From: an uncultured Lachnospiraceae bacterium
GTDB lineage: Bacteria; Bacillota; Clostridia; Lachnospirales; Lachnospiraceae
Direction: 5' to 3'
DNA length: 64,000 nt
NCBI GenBank assembly: GCA_910579505.1
Contig: CAJTTZ010000013.1
Location: 54,450 to 118,449 of the forward strand
Part shown: positions 54,590-62,892 of the stretch, in pieces
Position numbering within the stretch: the stretch's first letter is position 1
How the letters are laid out: every line of letters starts with the position of its first letter
Program-made: the position numbers and the translations under genes
The notes under the pieces: model-generated
Databases searched by the model: none
What the model was told of the DNA's origin: nothing
The model's input: the letters and a program-made list of their open reading frames with translations, nothing else

Positions 54590-54721
54590 TGCGCCGCCAA
54601 AGACAAAACCTATTATATTGTGGTTCGCGTGGGTATGGGTGGGATAGGTATGGGTGGCTTCCCGGTAGTAAATGTACTCCGTGCTTTCGTTTTTTCGGCT
54701 GTAAACAATACTCTGGTTCAC
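54590..54721 (-). pseudogene. N-terminal stub of an AraC-type regulator
   Basis: From a GTG at 54721 the minus strand reads NQSIVYSRKNESTEYIYYRE, then ATHTYPTHTHANH and IIGFVFGGAVCIV, the cupin sensor start of an AraC regulator. It then runs into the antisense of the cupin stub. The two stubs face each other, so one deletion removed the 3' ends of two convergent neighbours. Confidence 0.5.
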
Positions 54722-54797
54722 ACTTTGTCCCCACTTATATTGTATTTTAATTATAAATTCTTTTTAAAATACTTTAGCGCATAAATTCAGGGTTGAC

Positions 54798-54833
54798 AAG
54801 TGCTTATAATGCGCAAGCGCATTATAAGCACTT
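54798..54833. promoter_or_regulatory. Perfect 17-bp-arm palindrome, operator candidate for the PI-PLC gene
   Basis: AAGTGCTTATAATGCGC, two bases AA, GCGCATTATAAGCACTT. A TTGACA box overlaps its left edge (54793-54798). No T-run follows, so it is more likely a repressor operator over the promoter than a terminator. It lies 58 bases before the PI-PLC start. Confidence 0.6.
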
Positions 54834-54891
54834 AACTGCTTATCCCTTTGATATAACATATATATAACGAAAAACAAAGGAGGTCTTGATC

Positions 54892-55773
54892 ATGGGTGAC
54901 ATTAACGGAGCAAACTGGATGGGCGAAATAAAGGAGCACTGCGAGCTATCGCTGTTGAATATTCCCGGAACGCATGACTGCGGTACAAAAAACGTGGAAA
55001 ATTCAAAAAAGCTACAGTGCCAGTCCCTGTCCATACAGGAACAGCTGAACATAGGAGTGCGTTACTTTGATATACGCTGTGCCGCCGGTTCTAAAGATTC
55101 CACACAGTATATCAAGCATTCATCCGCTTTTTGCAGGAATGATTACGGCGATCTACTTACCATTGATGAATTGATTAATACTGGGAAAACTTTTTTAAAG
55201 CACCATCCGACAGAAGCGCTCATTTATCAAATCAAAAATGAAGGAGACGGCTCCAATGATTCCCGGTTGTGTAATCATATCGGAAAATATATCGCAAACG
55301 GAAGTCTCTGGGCGCAGGACCGTATTCCCTGCCTGGACGAAGTGCGCGGTAAAATCGTCTTGGTCCGGCGCTTTACGGATAAAGAAAATGATTATTCTCT
55401 TCCCAGGGAACGGCTTGGTATAAACCTTAGTTCCTGGGATTCGGAGTGCTTTTTCAAAAAAGATTGGAACACTTTCGTCCACGTAAACGACAAGGCATGG
55501 GTTCAGGACCGATATACGGTTAAAGCAGGTGAAAAATACGAATTGTTGAAGCGCGCCATAGATGAAATGAACGACTCAAGCTCAAATCCCGGCTCAGGCT
55601 GGGCAATCTGCCTTTCCAGCTGCATGAATCCAACGCCCTTTGACACTGCCTGCGAAATAAACGAGAAGCTGCTTGCCGGCGCTTCCATTCTAAATGTTAA
55701 GAAGGTCGGCACTTTCGTCGTTGATTTCGCATCGGAGGCGTTAATCAGAAAGATTTATATGACAAATTTTTAA
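54892..55773 (+). CDS. PI-PLC X-domain phosphodiesterase, no signal peptide
   Basis: 293 residues. Phosphatidylinositol-specific phospholipase C fold: the first catalytic His28 in LLNIPGTHDCG, Asp60/Arg62 in GVRYFDIRCA, and the second catalytic His76 in YIKHSSAF; EALIYQIKNEG is the next strand. These residues cleave glycerophosphodiesters, usually of inositol lipids. Known bacterial enzymes are secreted, but this one has no signal peptide. AAAGGAGG is eight bases before the ATG. The perfect palindrome upstream suggests tight control. Confidence 0.88.
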   Translation: MGDINGANWMGEIKEHCELSLLNIPGTHDCGTKNVENSKKLQCQSLSIQEQLNIGVRYFDIRCAAGSKDSTQYIKHSSAFCRNDYGDLLTIDELINTGKTFLKHHPTEALIYQIKNEGDGSNDSRLCNHIGKYIANGSLWAQDRIPCLDEVRGKIVLVRRFTDKENDYSLPRERLGINLSSWDSECFFKKDWNTFVHVNDKAWVQDRYTVKAGEKYELLKRAIDEMNDSSSNPGSGWAICLSSCMNPTPFDTACEINEKLLAGASILNVKKVGTFVVDFASEALIRKIYMTNF

Positions 55774-55792
55774 AAATCCCCTTCATATATAA

Positions 55793-55833
55793 CCCTCCAG
55801 ACTGTTCTCATTTGGTTTTTCCAGTTTGGAGGG
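55793..55833 (+). terminator. Hairpin after the PI-PLC gene
   Basis: CCCTCCAGACTG (55793-55804) pairs with CAGTTTGGAGGG (55822-55833) with one mismatch-level bulge, followed by GAATTTT. Confidence 0.45.
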
Positions 55834-56030
55834 GAATTTTATCCGCCAAAACTATGTAAAACAGGCCTTGAAACGGTAAAAAACCATGCACGTCATTTGT
55901 GGCAAAAAGAAACGCCACCGTCGGGATGGAAACCAGAAGGCAGCCGATCAGCGACTGCCAGATATGTTTCCGAACCAGACCGTATGCCGGGAGCTTTCCT
56001 TATTTTTGCATTCTTTACAGAGTTATTCAT
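55808..56030 (-). pseudogene. Possible remnant of a membrane protein
   Basis: A minus frame ending at 55808 reads LVRKHIWQSLIGCLLVSIPT, then VAFLFATNDVHGF and LPFQGLFYIVLA, two membrane helices in succession. An ATG at 56030 in another frame gives MNNSVKNAKIRK, and one shift near 55996 would join them. It has no good ribosome site and I cannot name the family. Confidence 0.35.
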
Positions 56031-56051
56031 TTCATTCTCACATTCAACCAT

Positions 56052-56300
56052 TTATAGCTGTTTAAAATATGCCTTCAGCTCCGCCTTGCAGGCATCTCCA
56101 AGCTGCTTGATCTCACACCCGCGGATAGCGGCTTCCAAGTGATAGAGAATGACAACACAGGTGCCCGGATATTGTTCCTTAAGCCGGGAAACTGCCTGTT
56201 TGCTCCCCATTTCCGTCAGCTCCTCAGCCGAGTGAATACCGACTGTATGAAGTTTCTTTTCCATCGTTTTCCCTAATCCCAAAGTTGTGACAGACGCCAT
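56052..56300 (-). CDS. TfoX C-terminal domain protein
   Basis: 82 residues. SVTTLGLGKTMEKKLHTVGI, HSAEELTEMGSKQAVSRLKE and the helical tail are the TfoX_C helix-hairpin-helix-like domain without the N-terminal TfoX domain. Such stand-alone C domains are common in Firmicutes; their role is unknown and a link with competence is not implied. Confidence 0.88.
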   Translation of the reverse strand: MASVTTLGLGKTMEKKLHTVGIHSAEELTEMGSKQAVSRLKEQYPGTCVVILYHLEAAIRGCEIKQLGDACKAELKAYFKQL

Positions 56301-56608
56301 GTTTTCTCCTTTGCTATAGCCGCTATACCAATAACTGCTATCAGAATTGTATCATTTCCAACGGCGTCTGTATAGAATAAGTGACGTAAATAGAAACACG
56401 CAATTCTTTTACGATCAGGAACGCATTTATGAGTGTTGTTACCACGGCGGCATGCTTTTGTGAATCCTGTCCCTGGTCAAATACCCCGCTGTAACCCTCC
56501 GCGGATTGCATTTGCTTCTCAAACGTAGTATTCTATATATCAGTAATCAAGCGACGCGCCAGCATCCGGCTGCCCGCCGAAATATATGTTACAAGGAAGA
56601 TATTTGAT
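56301..56608. other. 308-base spacer with no supported gene
   Basis: Between the TfoX-C and DegV genes. A minus-strand stretch of 67 codons (56341-56543) is open (for example QSAEGYSGVFDQGQDSQKHA) but has no ribosome site and resembles nothing I know; it may be a remnant. No hairpin or promoter stands out except AAGGAAGA before the DegV ATG. Confidence 0.4.
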
Positions 56609-57553
56609 ATGAGAGAAGCATTTCACATTATCAGCGACGGTTCCTGCGACCTGCCCACCGCGCTGGTCAAGGAAAAAAACATTACCGTCGTACCCTTTTA
56701 CGTATCCTTCGATGATTCGCATTCTTTTAAGGAAAAAGTGGACATTGGAGTCCGGGATTTCTATCAGATGATGGTGGATCAAAAAGGGGTATACCCTAAA
56801 TCCTCCATGCCGTCCATTGAAGATTACGAGGTGGCTTTCCGCCCTTTCGCCGAATCTGACACGCCTGTCATATGTATCTGTATCACGACCAAATTCAGCG
56901 GTTCCATGCAGTCCGCACTCAATGCGAAAGAACTGATTCTGGAAAAATATCCGCTGGCTCAGATTACCGTCATCGACGCTACCATCAATACTGTTCTTCA
57001 GGGGCAGTATGTTCTGGAAGCGGCAGACCTACGGGATCACGGCGTCAGCTACGAAGATACCGTCGCGCGGCTGGAAGCCATCAAGGGCACCGGCAGGATA
57101 TTCTTTACCGTAGGAAATATGGAATACTTAAAACACGGCGGCAGAATCGGAAAAGTGGCAGCGCTTGCCGGAGGCGCGCTGGATATCCGCCCCATCATTA
57201 CACTAAAACAGGGCGAAATCTTCCCCTCCGGGCTTGACCGGGGACGGAAACGCACCCTGAAAAAAGTAATGTCCCTCCTTCTGGAATACTTGCAGGAGAG
57301 TCCTCTCGGAATCGAATGTTACAGCATTGCCGTCGGGTACGGCTATGACCGGGAAGAGGGAATCGCTTTCCGCGATCAGGCGCTTTCCGTCCTGCACGAA
57401 AAGGGATATGCCATAGACGAAATACCCCTTTACCAGATCGGGGCAACCATCGCCGTGCACACCGGACCATACCCGCTCGGATTCGGGATTATTGAGAGAG
57501 GGATTCACGCTGATTTTTCAGCCAGCGTCCGCTCAGATAATACGACCACGTAA
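56609..57553 (+). CDS. DegV family fatty-acid-binding protein
   Basis: 314 residues. Binds fatty acids, in FakB proteins as the partner of the FakA kinase. HIISDGSCDLP, VYPKSSMPSIEDYE, CITTKFSGSMQSA and LKHGGRIGK are the DegV signature motifs, with the C-terminal GPYPLGFGI loop. The ends of this gene and the convergent MATE gene overlap by 65 bases. Confidence 0.94.
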   Translation: MREAFHIISDGSCDLPTALVKEKNITVVPFYVSFDDSHSFKEKVDIGVRDFYQMMVDQKGVYPKSSMPSIEDYEVAFRPFAESDTPVICICITTKFSGSMQSALNAKELILEKYPLAQITVIDATINTVLQGQYVLEAADLRDHGVSYEDTVARLEAIKGTGRIFFTVGNMEYLKHGGRIGKVAALAGGALDIRPIITLKQGEIFPSGLDRGRKRTLKKVMSLLLEYLQESPLGIECYSIAVGYGYDREEGIAFRDQALSVLHEKGYAIDEIPLYQIGATIAVHTGPYPLGFGIIERGIHADFSASVRSDNTTT

Positions 57554-58841
57554 TCACAAAACCAACCCCAAAACCGAAAATGCCGTTCCACCAGATAATC
57601 GTATGCCCCAAAAAGGGACTGTGGCGGAACAGATATGTCACAGCCACCCGCGTACTCAGCGCACAGGTGGCTGTAACCATCGGAAGCGCCGCGTGATTCG
57701 TCCCTTGAAACACCCCAAACAGCGGAATATAGGAGGACAGCACCAGATTGATCAGCGCAAGCGCCCTCAGATGCGCCTGACAATAAATGGCAGCCTCTTT
57801 GCCGATCCCGAACATCTGTATAATCATATCCGCAGACAGCCAGAGCAGCACGGAAATGCAAAGCGTCATTGTAAGAGAGATTGCCACAGCCTGTCTGGCA
57901 CCCTTTTTGACGCGTTCCGGCTTTCCCGCGCCGATATTCTGCCCGGTGTACGTCGCCAGCGTCGTCTGGAACGCATTGCAGGGCAGATTGATATACTGCT
58001 CAATCCGATTGCCCACCGTAAAGGAGGCAATCATGGACTGTCCGAACGCATTGACCGCCCGCTGGATCAGCGTCAGTCCCACAGATACGATAATGAGCTG
58101 CGATGCAATCGGCAGCCCCGTCACCAGCGTTTTCTTCGCAAGAGAAAAATCCCACGTAAAATCCTTCCTGCCAAAAGAAAAGACAGCATACTTGCGCGTC
58201 ATGTAAAACCATGCGGCGGCAAACGAACCTGCCTGCGCAATATCCGTTGCCAGCGCCGCCCCCAGAACGCCCCACTGAAAGCCCGCCACAAAAAGCAGGT
58301 CCAGTGCAATATTCGCGGCGGACGCGATCAGCAGAAAATACAGCGTGGCGGCACTGTCCCCAACAGCCCGCAAAATCGCGGCGATAATGTTATAACCAAA
58401 CTGGAAAACCAGCCCGAGCGCATACACCCGGAAATACAGAAGCGTCAGATCCAGAATCTCCTCCGGCACGACAATAAAATAAGTATACGCCGGACGGGAT
58501 ATCAAAATGCCGACCAGCGTAAGCAGTACGCCCATACCAAAAAGAAGCAGGATGCCCGTTGAGGCGTTTTCTTTCACCTGTTTCTGGTCGCCCGCCCCGT
58601 AGCATTGTGCCACCACCACGCCGTTCCCGGCAGAGAAACCCGTTGCCACCGCGAGAAACATAAAAATAAAACTCCCCGTCGTTCCCACGGCGGAAAGCGC
58701 CGCCTCCCCCGAGAAGTTTCCCACAATAATGGTGTCCACCGTGCTGTAAAGCTGTTGCAGCAGAGAACCCGCAAGCACGGGAAACACAAATTTTAGGATG
58801 TGTTTCCATGGCGTGCCTTCTGTCATTGATTTTCCTTCCAT
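57489..58841 (-). CDS. MATE family exporter
   Basis: 450 residues, 12 membrane helices. MTEGTPWKHILKFVFPVLAG and LLQQLYSTVDTIIVGNFSGE are repeat 1 motifs of the DinF/MepA-like branch; TYTGQNIGAGKPERVKKG is the cytoplasmic loop. The start at 58841 has AAAGGA six bases upstream. It is the fourth MATE gene in this window. Confidence 0.94.
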   Translation of the reverse strand: MEGKSMTEGTPWKHILKFVFPVLAGSLLQQLYSTVDTIIVGNFSGEAALSAVGTTGSFIFMFLAVATGFSAGNGVVVAQCYGAGDQKQVKENASTGILLLFGMGVLLTLVGILISRPAYTYFIVVPEEILDLTLLYFRVYALGLVFQFGYNIIAAILRAVGDSAATLYFLLIASAANIALDLLFVAGFQWGVLGAALATDIAQAGSFAAAWFYMTRKYAVFSFGRKDFTWDFSLAKKTLVTGLPIASQLIIVSVGLTLIQRAVNAFGQSMIASFTVGNRIEQYINLPCNAFQTTLATYTGQNIGAGKPERVKKGARQAVAISLTMTLCISVLLWLSADMIIQMFGIGKEAAIYCQAHLRALALINLVLSSYIPLFGVFQGTNHAALPMVTATCALSTRVAVTYLFRHSPFLGHTIIWWNGIFGFGVGFVITWSYYLSGRWLKNQRESLSQ

Positions 58842-58890
58842 AAAAATTCCTTTCAAGTGTAGGGTTAATATCGAATATCAATGCATCTGC

Positions 58891-59337
58891 CTATCTCCCT
58901 TCAAGAAGCTTCATCCACTTTCTCTGCCTATGCGCATAAAAACACCTTGCCCACAGCCAGACAAATCCCGTCTTCCATCCCGCCCCAATTTCCACCTCAT
59001 CACTGTATTCCGTTGAACCATCCGGCATGACTTTCAGCCTGATCCTGTGGTTCCAGACCGGCACATGCGTATTGCTTTCATTCGTGTAAATGCATTCCTT
59101 GGAAAAATCTATTATATGAATCGTATGAACCCCATATGGAATCAGACAAAACAGTTTAAATCGAAAAGATAATGTCTGTCCCTTTTTCCAGCATACATTA
59201 CTCTCCCCGCCTATCGGGGTAAATGAGGCATATGGCTTCGCAATAAATTGAAGCGTCTTTAGACTTTTTAGCAGAGAAAAAACACAGTCTATGTCTGCGG
59301 GCAATATGCTTTTTCTATAAACTTCTTTCGTTTTCAT
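58891..59337 (-). CDS. Small protein with SRPBCC-like outline, function unknown
   Basis: 148 residues from the Met at 59337, with GGGAGA upstream (a longer frame from 59361 is less likely). Sequence outline YRKSILPADIDCVFSLLKSL, FTPIGG, WKKGQTLSFRFKLF and VWNHRIRLKV, then EVEIGAGWKTG fits the helix-grip (SRPBCC) ligand-binding fold. No annotation follows from this. It stands between the MATE and tautomerase genes. Confidence 0.65.
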   Translation of the reverse strand: MKTKEVYRKSILPADIDCVFSLLKSLKTLQFIAKPYASFTPIGGESNVCWKKGQTLSFRFKLFCLIPYGVHTIHIIDFSKECIYTNESNTHVPVWNHRIRLKVMPDGSTEYSDEVEIGAGWKTGFVWLWARCFYAHRQRKWMKLLEGR

Positions 59338-59392
59338 CCAATTCTCCCAAAAGGATTCCATCCATATATCCAGATGATTAACATATAATCAA

Positions 59393-59602
59393 TTATTGAT
59401 GTTTCTTCCTATACTCCTCCTTCACTTTGTCAATCGTTTTCCCACCGATACCAAAATTTTTATTAGGCACTTCTTTAATCGTTGTAACAAAAAACTCCTG
59501 CGGGACATTCATAATCTCAGAGGACACCTCTGTTAAACGCCTGATTAATTCCTCTTTTTGCCCGTCTGATAACGCACCGCTTTCAACTGTAATGTATGGC
59601 AT
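59393..59602 (-). CDS. 4-oxalocrotonate tautomerase family protein
   Basis: 69 residues. Catalytic Pro1 (MPYITVESG after Met removal), LSDGQKEELIRRLTEVSSEI and NVPQEFFVTTIKEVPNKNFG are the DmpI-like tautomerase pattern. These hexameric enzymes interconvert keto and enol acids; the substrate is unknown. Confidence 0.92.
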   Translation of the reverse strand: MPYITVESGALSDGQKEELIRRLTEVSSEIMNVPQEFFVTTIKEVPNKNFGIGGKTIDKVKEEYRKKHQ

Positions 59603-59666
59603 TTCCCTTTCCTCTCTTTCCAGTCATAAATTTCAAAGATTAAAGTTATCTGTCATCCGAGTCGCC

Positions 59667-60422
59667 TCATCTATACCCATAAATGATATAAGCTTCTTCC
59701 TGCTCCAAATATTCATAACGTAAATTAGCTGCGTTCATTTTCTCCAGAAACAAAGCGGTATAATCGTAATATGTATACTTGGGTTCGATCAGACGTCCCT
59801 GATACTCGCACTCGCAGACGACCGGCTGGACCTTTAACCACTCAATATATTTATACATCCCCTTATACAGCTCTTCATCCTCTTTAACTGTCCAGTAATA
59901 AACAGGCTCCTCGTCATCGGAAATGCACTTATACATGATAGAAATCTGCTTACCGGTCTCTTCTTCCATGCAGCCAATCACATCGAAAACCTTCCCCCAT
60001 TTCGTGTTATTCATATAGCCCGTCAGCCCTTTTTCCTGCATATCCTTTAAATGGCGTTCGCTGGGCGTAAGCTTATGATCGTACCGGCCATTATTGATAT
60101 CATTAATTAGTCTTTGGAAATATGCGGGTGAATCATTTTTCAGTTCTCCGGCACGAAAGGTGTGGGAAATCTGCCCATGATTCCGTGTGGCATAATAATA
60201 TACGCACCAAGGGGTCTGGTAAACAATAAAATGTACGCCGCTCTTCCACTTGACATCCATGGCCGCAACACCATTCTCCCCGTTGTCAGCAGGCACAAAT
60301 TCCAGAAGTTCACCTTCCAAATAATCTAATTTATTTATTAGAAATTCTCTGGTATGTAATGCGTATTCATTCACTCTATTTTCCAAAGTTTTCACCTCAT
60401 TTTTTAAAGCCTCATTTGCCAA
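59667..60422 (-). CDS. Hypothetical protein, 251 residues
   Basis: I do not recognise this family. It is soluble, with a helical start (NEALKNEVKTLENRVNEYA), a beta-rich middle (VHFIVYQTPWCVYYYATRNH) and an acidic, tyrosine-rich end (YTYYDYTALFLEK). Coding is likely from its length and normal composition. It is divergent from the zinc-ribbon membrane protein. Confidence 0.7.
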   Translation of the reverse strand: MANEALKNEVKTLENRVNEYALHTREFLINKLDYLEGELLEFVPADNGENGVAAMDVKWKSGVHFIVYQTPWCVYYYATRNHGQISHTFRAGELKNDSPAYFQRLINDINNGRYDHKLTPSERHLKDMQEKGLTGYMNNTKWGKVFDVIGCMEEETGKQISIMYKCISDDEEPVYYWTVKEDEELYKGMYKYIEWLKVQPVVCECEYQGRLIEPKYTYYDYTALFLEKMNAANLRYEYLEQEEAYIIYGYR

Positions 60423-60557
60423 GTCGATTATATCACTAATGAGTCCATAGTTCCAGCCATTCTGCCCTGCTTACTGGCTGCAAATTTTTGTTGCCTTATT
60501 GCCCAAATCCCCTTAAAATAATATAGGGACAAATCGAAGGCATTTTGGGGGAGGGAC

Positions 60558-61880
60558 ATGATGGCATATAATTTGCAGGAAGAATGGAACCAGTTCAAAA
60601 AAGCGACAACACAGTTAATGGATGAGTATCGTTACAGCTCCTCCTGCCAGGTCTGGAATCATGATATGACCAACTTGGTCAACGAATATAAACAGGAAGA
60701 AGCAGCGTGGTACAACAGTCTGGAAATTACAGAAAATGGTTTTATGACTGCAACGCAGAATCTTTGGTATACGCATTATCTCAATAAAAGGCGGCTTATG
60801 TTTCTGGGCTTGACGGCACATTATGATTACATACAGCCTACAAAATATGAGAAAGGCGAAAATCAACAATACCCCTATTGGGACTATAGGCACGACGGCA
60901 AAAATTTAATCTGCAAAATCAGCGATTCGATGAATTACCGAAAATCATTTTATGACAGAAACCGCTGTGTATGGGCGGATGAAAGAAGAAATTCGCCGGG
61001 AGAATACTATATCATCCAGTCCAGAAGTGTGAACGGGAATTATATCTGTCCGAGCTGCGGCTGGGAAGGTCCGCTGGAATGCTTTGTGGACGGCTGCGAC
61101 TATTGTCAGACAAAGTTCCACATCGAAGATCTGAAGCAGAAAGTTTCTTCCGTATATACCCCGGGAGATTGGACACAGCACAGAGACGGTTTTACGATTC
61201 ATAAGAATTTCGTGCCCATGTATGTGGCGCTCGCTATCATTGTCATCGCGCTTCTGGCAATCGGAAGCAATATGGGCGGCGCCATGATGATGTTGGCACC
61301 ACTAGTTGGAATCGTTGTGATGGTACTGGTTGTGACACTTTTTATTGGGAAAAAATCCAAGGAGAGTGTCGCCGGCGGTCCTGCCAGAACAAATCTGACA
61401 CTTGGAAAGATTCGAAGCATTGACAAACATTTCTCGGTAGAAACCTTTATCGGGAATCTCTCCAACAAGCTGCTCAGTATCTGCTATGCCGGTTCCCCTC
61501 AGGAAATCGCGCCGTTTGCGGTATGTGACATGACACCATTCATCACAGCTTTCCGCGGCGTGATTGACTGCAAACTTTTGGAATGCGTTTTGATGGATTA
61601 TCAGGCAGATAGCAATTTTCAGCATTTACAGGTAAAAGTAGGGCTACTGCTGACCAAGTATGAAAACGGCGGGGTACGTCAGGAAAAGGCTTACCTTAAT
61701 CTTGGTCTTGTCAAAAGCATCCGTGCGCTGACACAGAGTATCAACGACGTAAATGTGTACCGCTGCGATTCCTGCGGTGCAAGCCTAACGCTGCTTAACG
61801 GCGGTAAATGTGAATATTGCGGACAGGGGCTGGATCTGAAGGAATACGACTGGGTGATCGAAGGGTATCGCTATGACTGA
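60558..61880 (+). CDS. Zinc-ribbon membrane protein with TIM44-like middle
   Basis: 440 residues. N-terminal domain 1-150 with many Tyr and Trp; first zinc ribbon at 164-183 (CPSCGWEG, CDYC); two membrane helices at about 219-236 and 240-263; a soluble part (about 285-395: IDKHFSVETFIGNLSNKLLS onward) that resembles the TIM44-like/import domain; second zinc ribbon at the C-terminus (CDSCGASLTLLNGGKCEYCG). This layout is seen in Firmicutes membrane proteins of unknown function. GGGAGGG precedes two tandem ATGs. Confidence 0.8.
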   Translation: MMAYNLQEEWNQFKKATTQLMDEYRYSSSCQVWNHDMTNLVNEYKQEEAAWYNSLEITENGFMTATQNLWYTHYLNKRRLMFLGLTAHYDYIQPTKYEKGENQQYPYWDYRHDGKNLICKISDSMNYRKSFYDRNRCVWADERRNSPGEYYIIQSRSVNGNYICPSCGWEGPLECFVDGCDYCQTKFHIEDLKQKVSSVYTPGDWTQHRDGFTIHKNFVPMYVALAIIVIALLAIGSNMGGAMMMLAPLVGIVVMVLVVTLFIGKKSKESVAGGPARTNLTLGKIRSIDKHFSVETFIGNLSNKLLSICYAGSPQEIAPFAVCDMTPFITAFRGVIDCKLLECVLMDYQADSNFQHLQVKVGLLLTKYENGGVRQEKAYLNLGLVKSIRALTQSINDVNVYRCDSCGASLTLLNGGKCEYCGQGLDLKEYDWVIEGYRYD

Positions 61881-61884
61881 TTTC

Positions 61885-61921
61885 CACTGGGGATGGCTAT
61901 TATAAGTGCCCATCCCCAGTG
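61885..61921 (+). terminator. Terminator after zinc-ribbon gene
   Basis: 12-bp stem CACTGGGGATGG/CCATCCCCAGTG, 13-base loop, followed by ATTTATTTG. Confidence 0.7.
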
Positions 61922-62001
61922 ATTTATTTGATCACTCAAATTCGACGTTCTGGTTCGGTTCTGTCAGCTTTGTCATTGGTTTACCCATTCGCAGCTCAGT
62001 T

Positions 62002-62268
62002 TCATCCTGACAATTTTTTTTTTTGGGGGGGGGGGGTGGAAGTTAACTTTCTCATATTATCTGTTCCTGCATATTCCACGTTCAACTTTCCCGAAAACTT
62101 TACCATTATCTCTTGCTTTTCCGTTATAAGTAACAGACAGCAAATTAATCCCACCAGCAATAATAATTTGCTGTAAACAATCAAAGTATCCGCAGTAATG
62201 ACCTGATCGCTATCTTCCAATCCATAAACCTGTACAAAAATTTTGGCAGTTCCATCTTTTGCCGTCAT
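62002..62268 (-). CDS. Small membrane protein with homopolymer tract at its end
   Basis: 88 residues, start at 62268 with AGAGGA five bases upstream. A soluble start (TAKDGTAKIFVQVYGLED) is followed by one membrane helix (LIVYSKLLLLVGLICCLLLI) and a short tail that runs into a C12A11 run read as PPPQKKK. Slippage in this tract would change the last few residues only. Family not recognised. Confidence 0.5.
   Translation of the reverse strand: MTAKDGTAKIFVQVYGLEDSDQVITADTLIVYSKLLLLVGLICCLLLITEKQEIMVKFSGKLNVEYAGTDNMRKLTSTPPPQKKKLSG
62014..62036. repeat. T11 G12 homopolymer tract
   Basis: Eleven T (62014-62024) followed by twelve G (62025-62036). It lies at the 3' end of the small membrane protein gene. 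It is either a slipped-strand hotspot or a place where the assembly is unreliable. Confidence 0.9.
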
Positions 62269-62301
62269 GTATATCCTCTGTTGGAAGTCAGTCCCTCATA
62301 A

Positions 62302-62870
62302 TCAATAGAGCGCTTCTCTCGCTTTTCGCATTTCCCTCCAGACATTATCTCCATAGTTGCTCACCAAAATGGAAATAATCCCATTATTCGGATTATACTC
62401 GGACATAAAGCTTACACCCGGATCACAGCCTTGAAAGTACGCAAAATCCTTGCTGCCCGGATTATCAATTATCCACATACCATAGCCATAATATCTCTCT
62501 TCCGCGTCGTTTTTTCTATAATCATTGCAAGCAGGGCATACCCGGTATTATTATACTGGAATTTTTCTCCTTTTGGATACATCATAGGCTTGTCTATAAA
62601 TAGCGGGAGCAGATCGCTGTTATGCCTGATTTAATAATTCGGATAATCAATCCATAATTCTTCATATTCCTCCATAACGCTTTCATCAAAATAGTCCTGC
62701 ACGCCCGACGTATGGTTTAAAAGCTGTTTCACCGTAACATCCTTGTCAATTTCATGGAAGGGCATATCAAGCAGCATACCTAACGTATCGTCAAACTTTA
62801 TTCTCCCCCGATCTGCCAGATTTATTTTTTCAAGTATGTCATTTCTATTCTTTATGCTAACACTAAGCAT
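62302..62870 (-). pseudogene. Decayed beta-lactamase-fold serine hydrolase
   Basis: On the minus strand, codons from 62870 read RIKFDDTLGMLLDMPFHEID and VKQLLNHTSGVQDYF, then DYPNY and an in-frame TAA at 62632. The same frame goes on (DLLPLFIDKPMMYPKGEKFQ, YNNTGYALLAMIIEKTT), then breaks with loss of about 100 residues to ERYYGYGMWIIDNPG and GVSFMSEYNPNNGIISILVS, ending at 62302. The N-terminal SxxK nucleophile motif is also missing. The intact paralogue is directly upstream at 62893. Confidence 0.85.
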
Positions 62871-62892
62871 TCGATTAAAATTTCTCTACTCC

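Noticed and set aside
54581..54784. Rest of the plus-strand frame after the cupin stub
   Set aside because: It is antisense to the AraC stub and then low-quality hydrophobic sequence; no family outline.
56341..56543. 67-codon open minus frame in the TfoX-C/DegV spacer
   Set aside because: No ribosome site, no recognisable motif; kept only as a note in the spacer entry.
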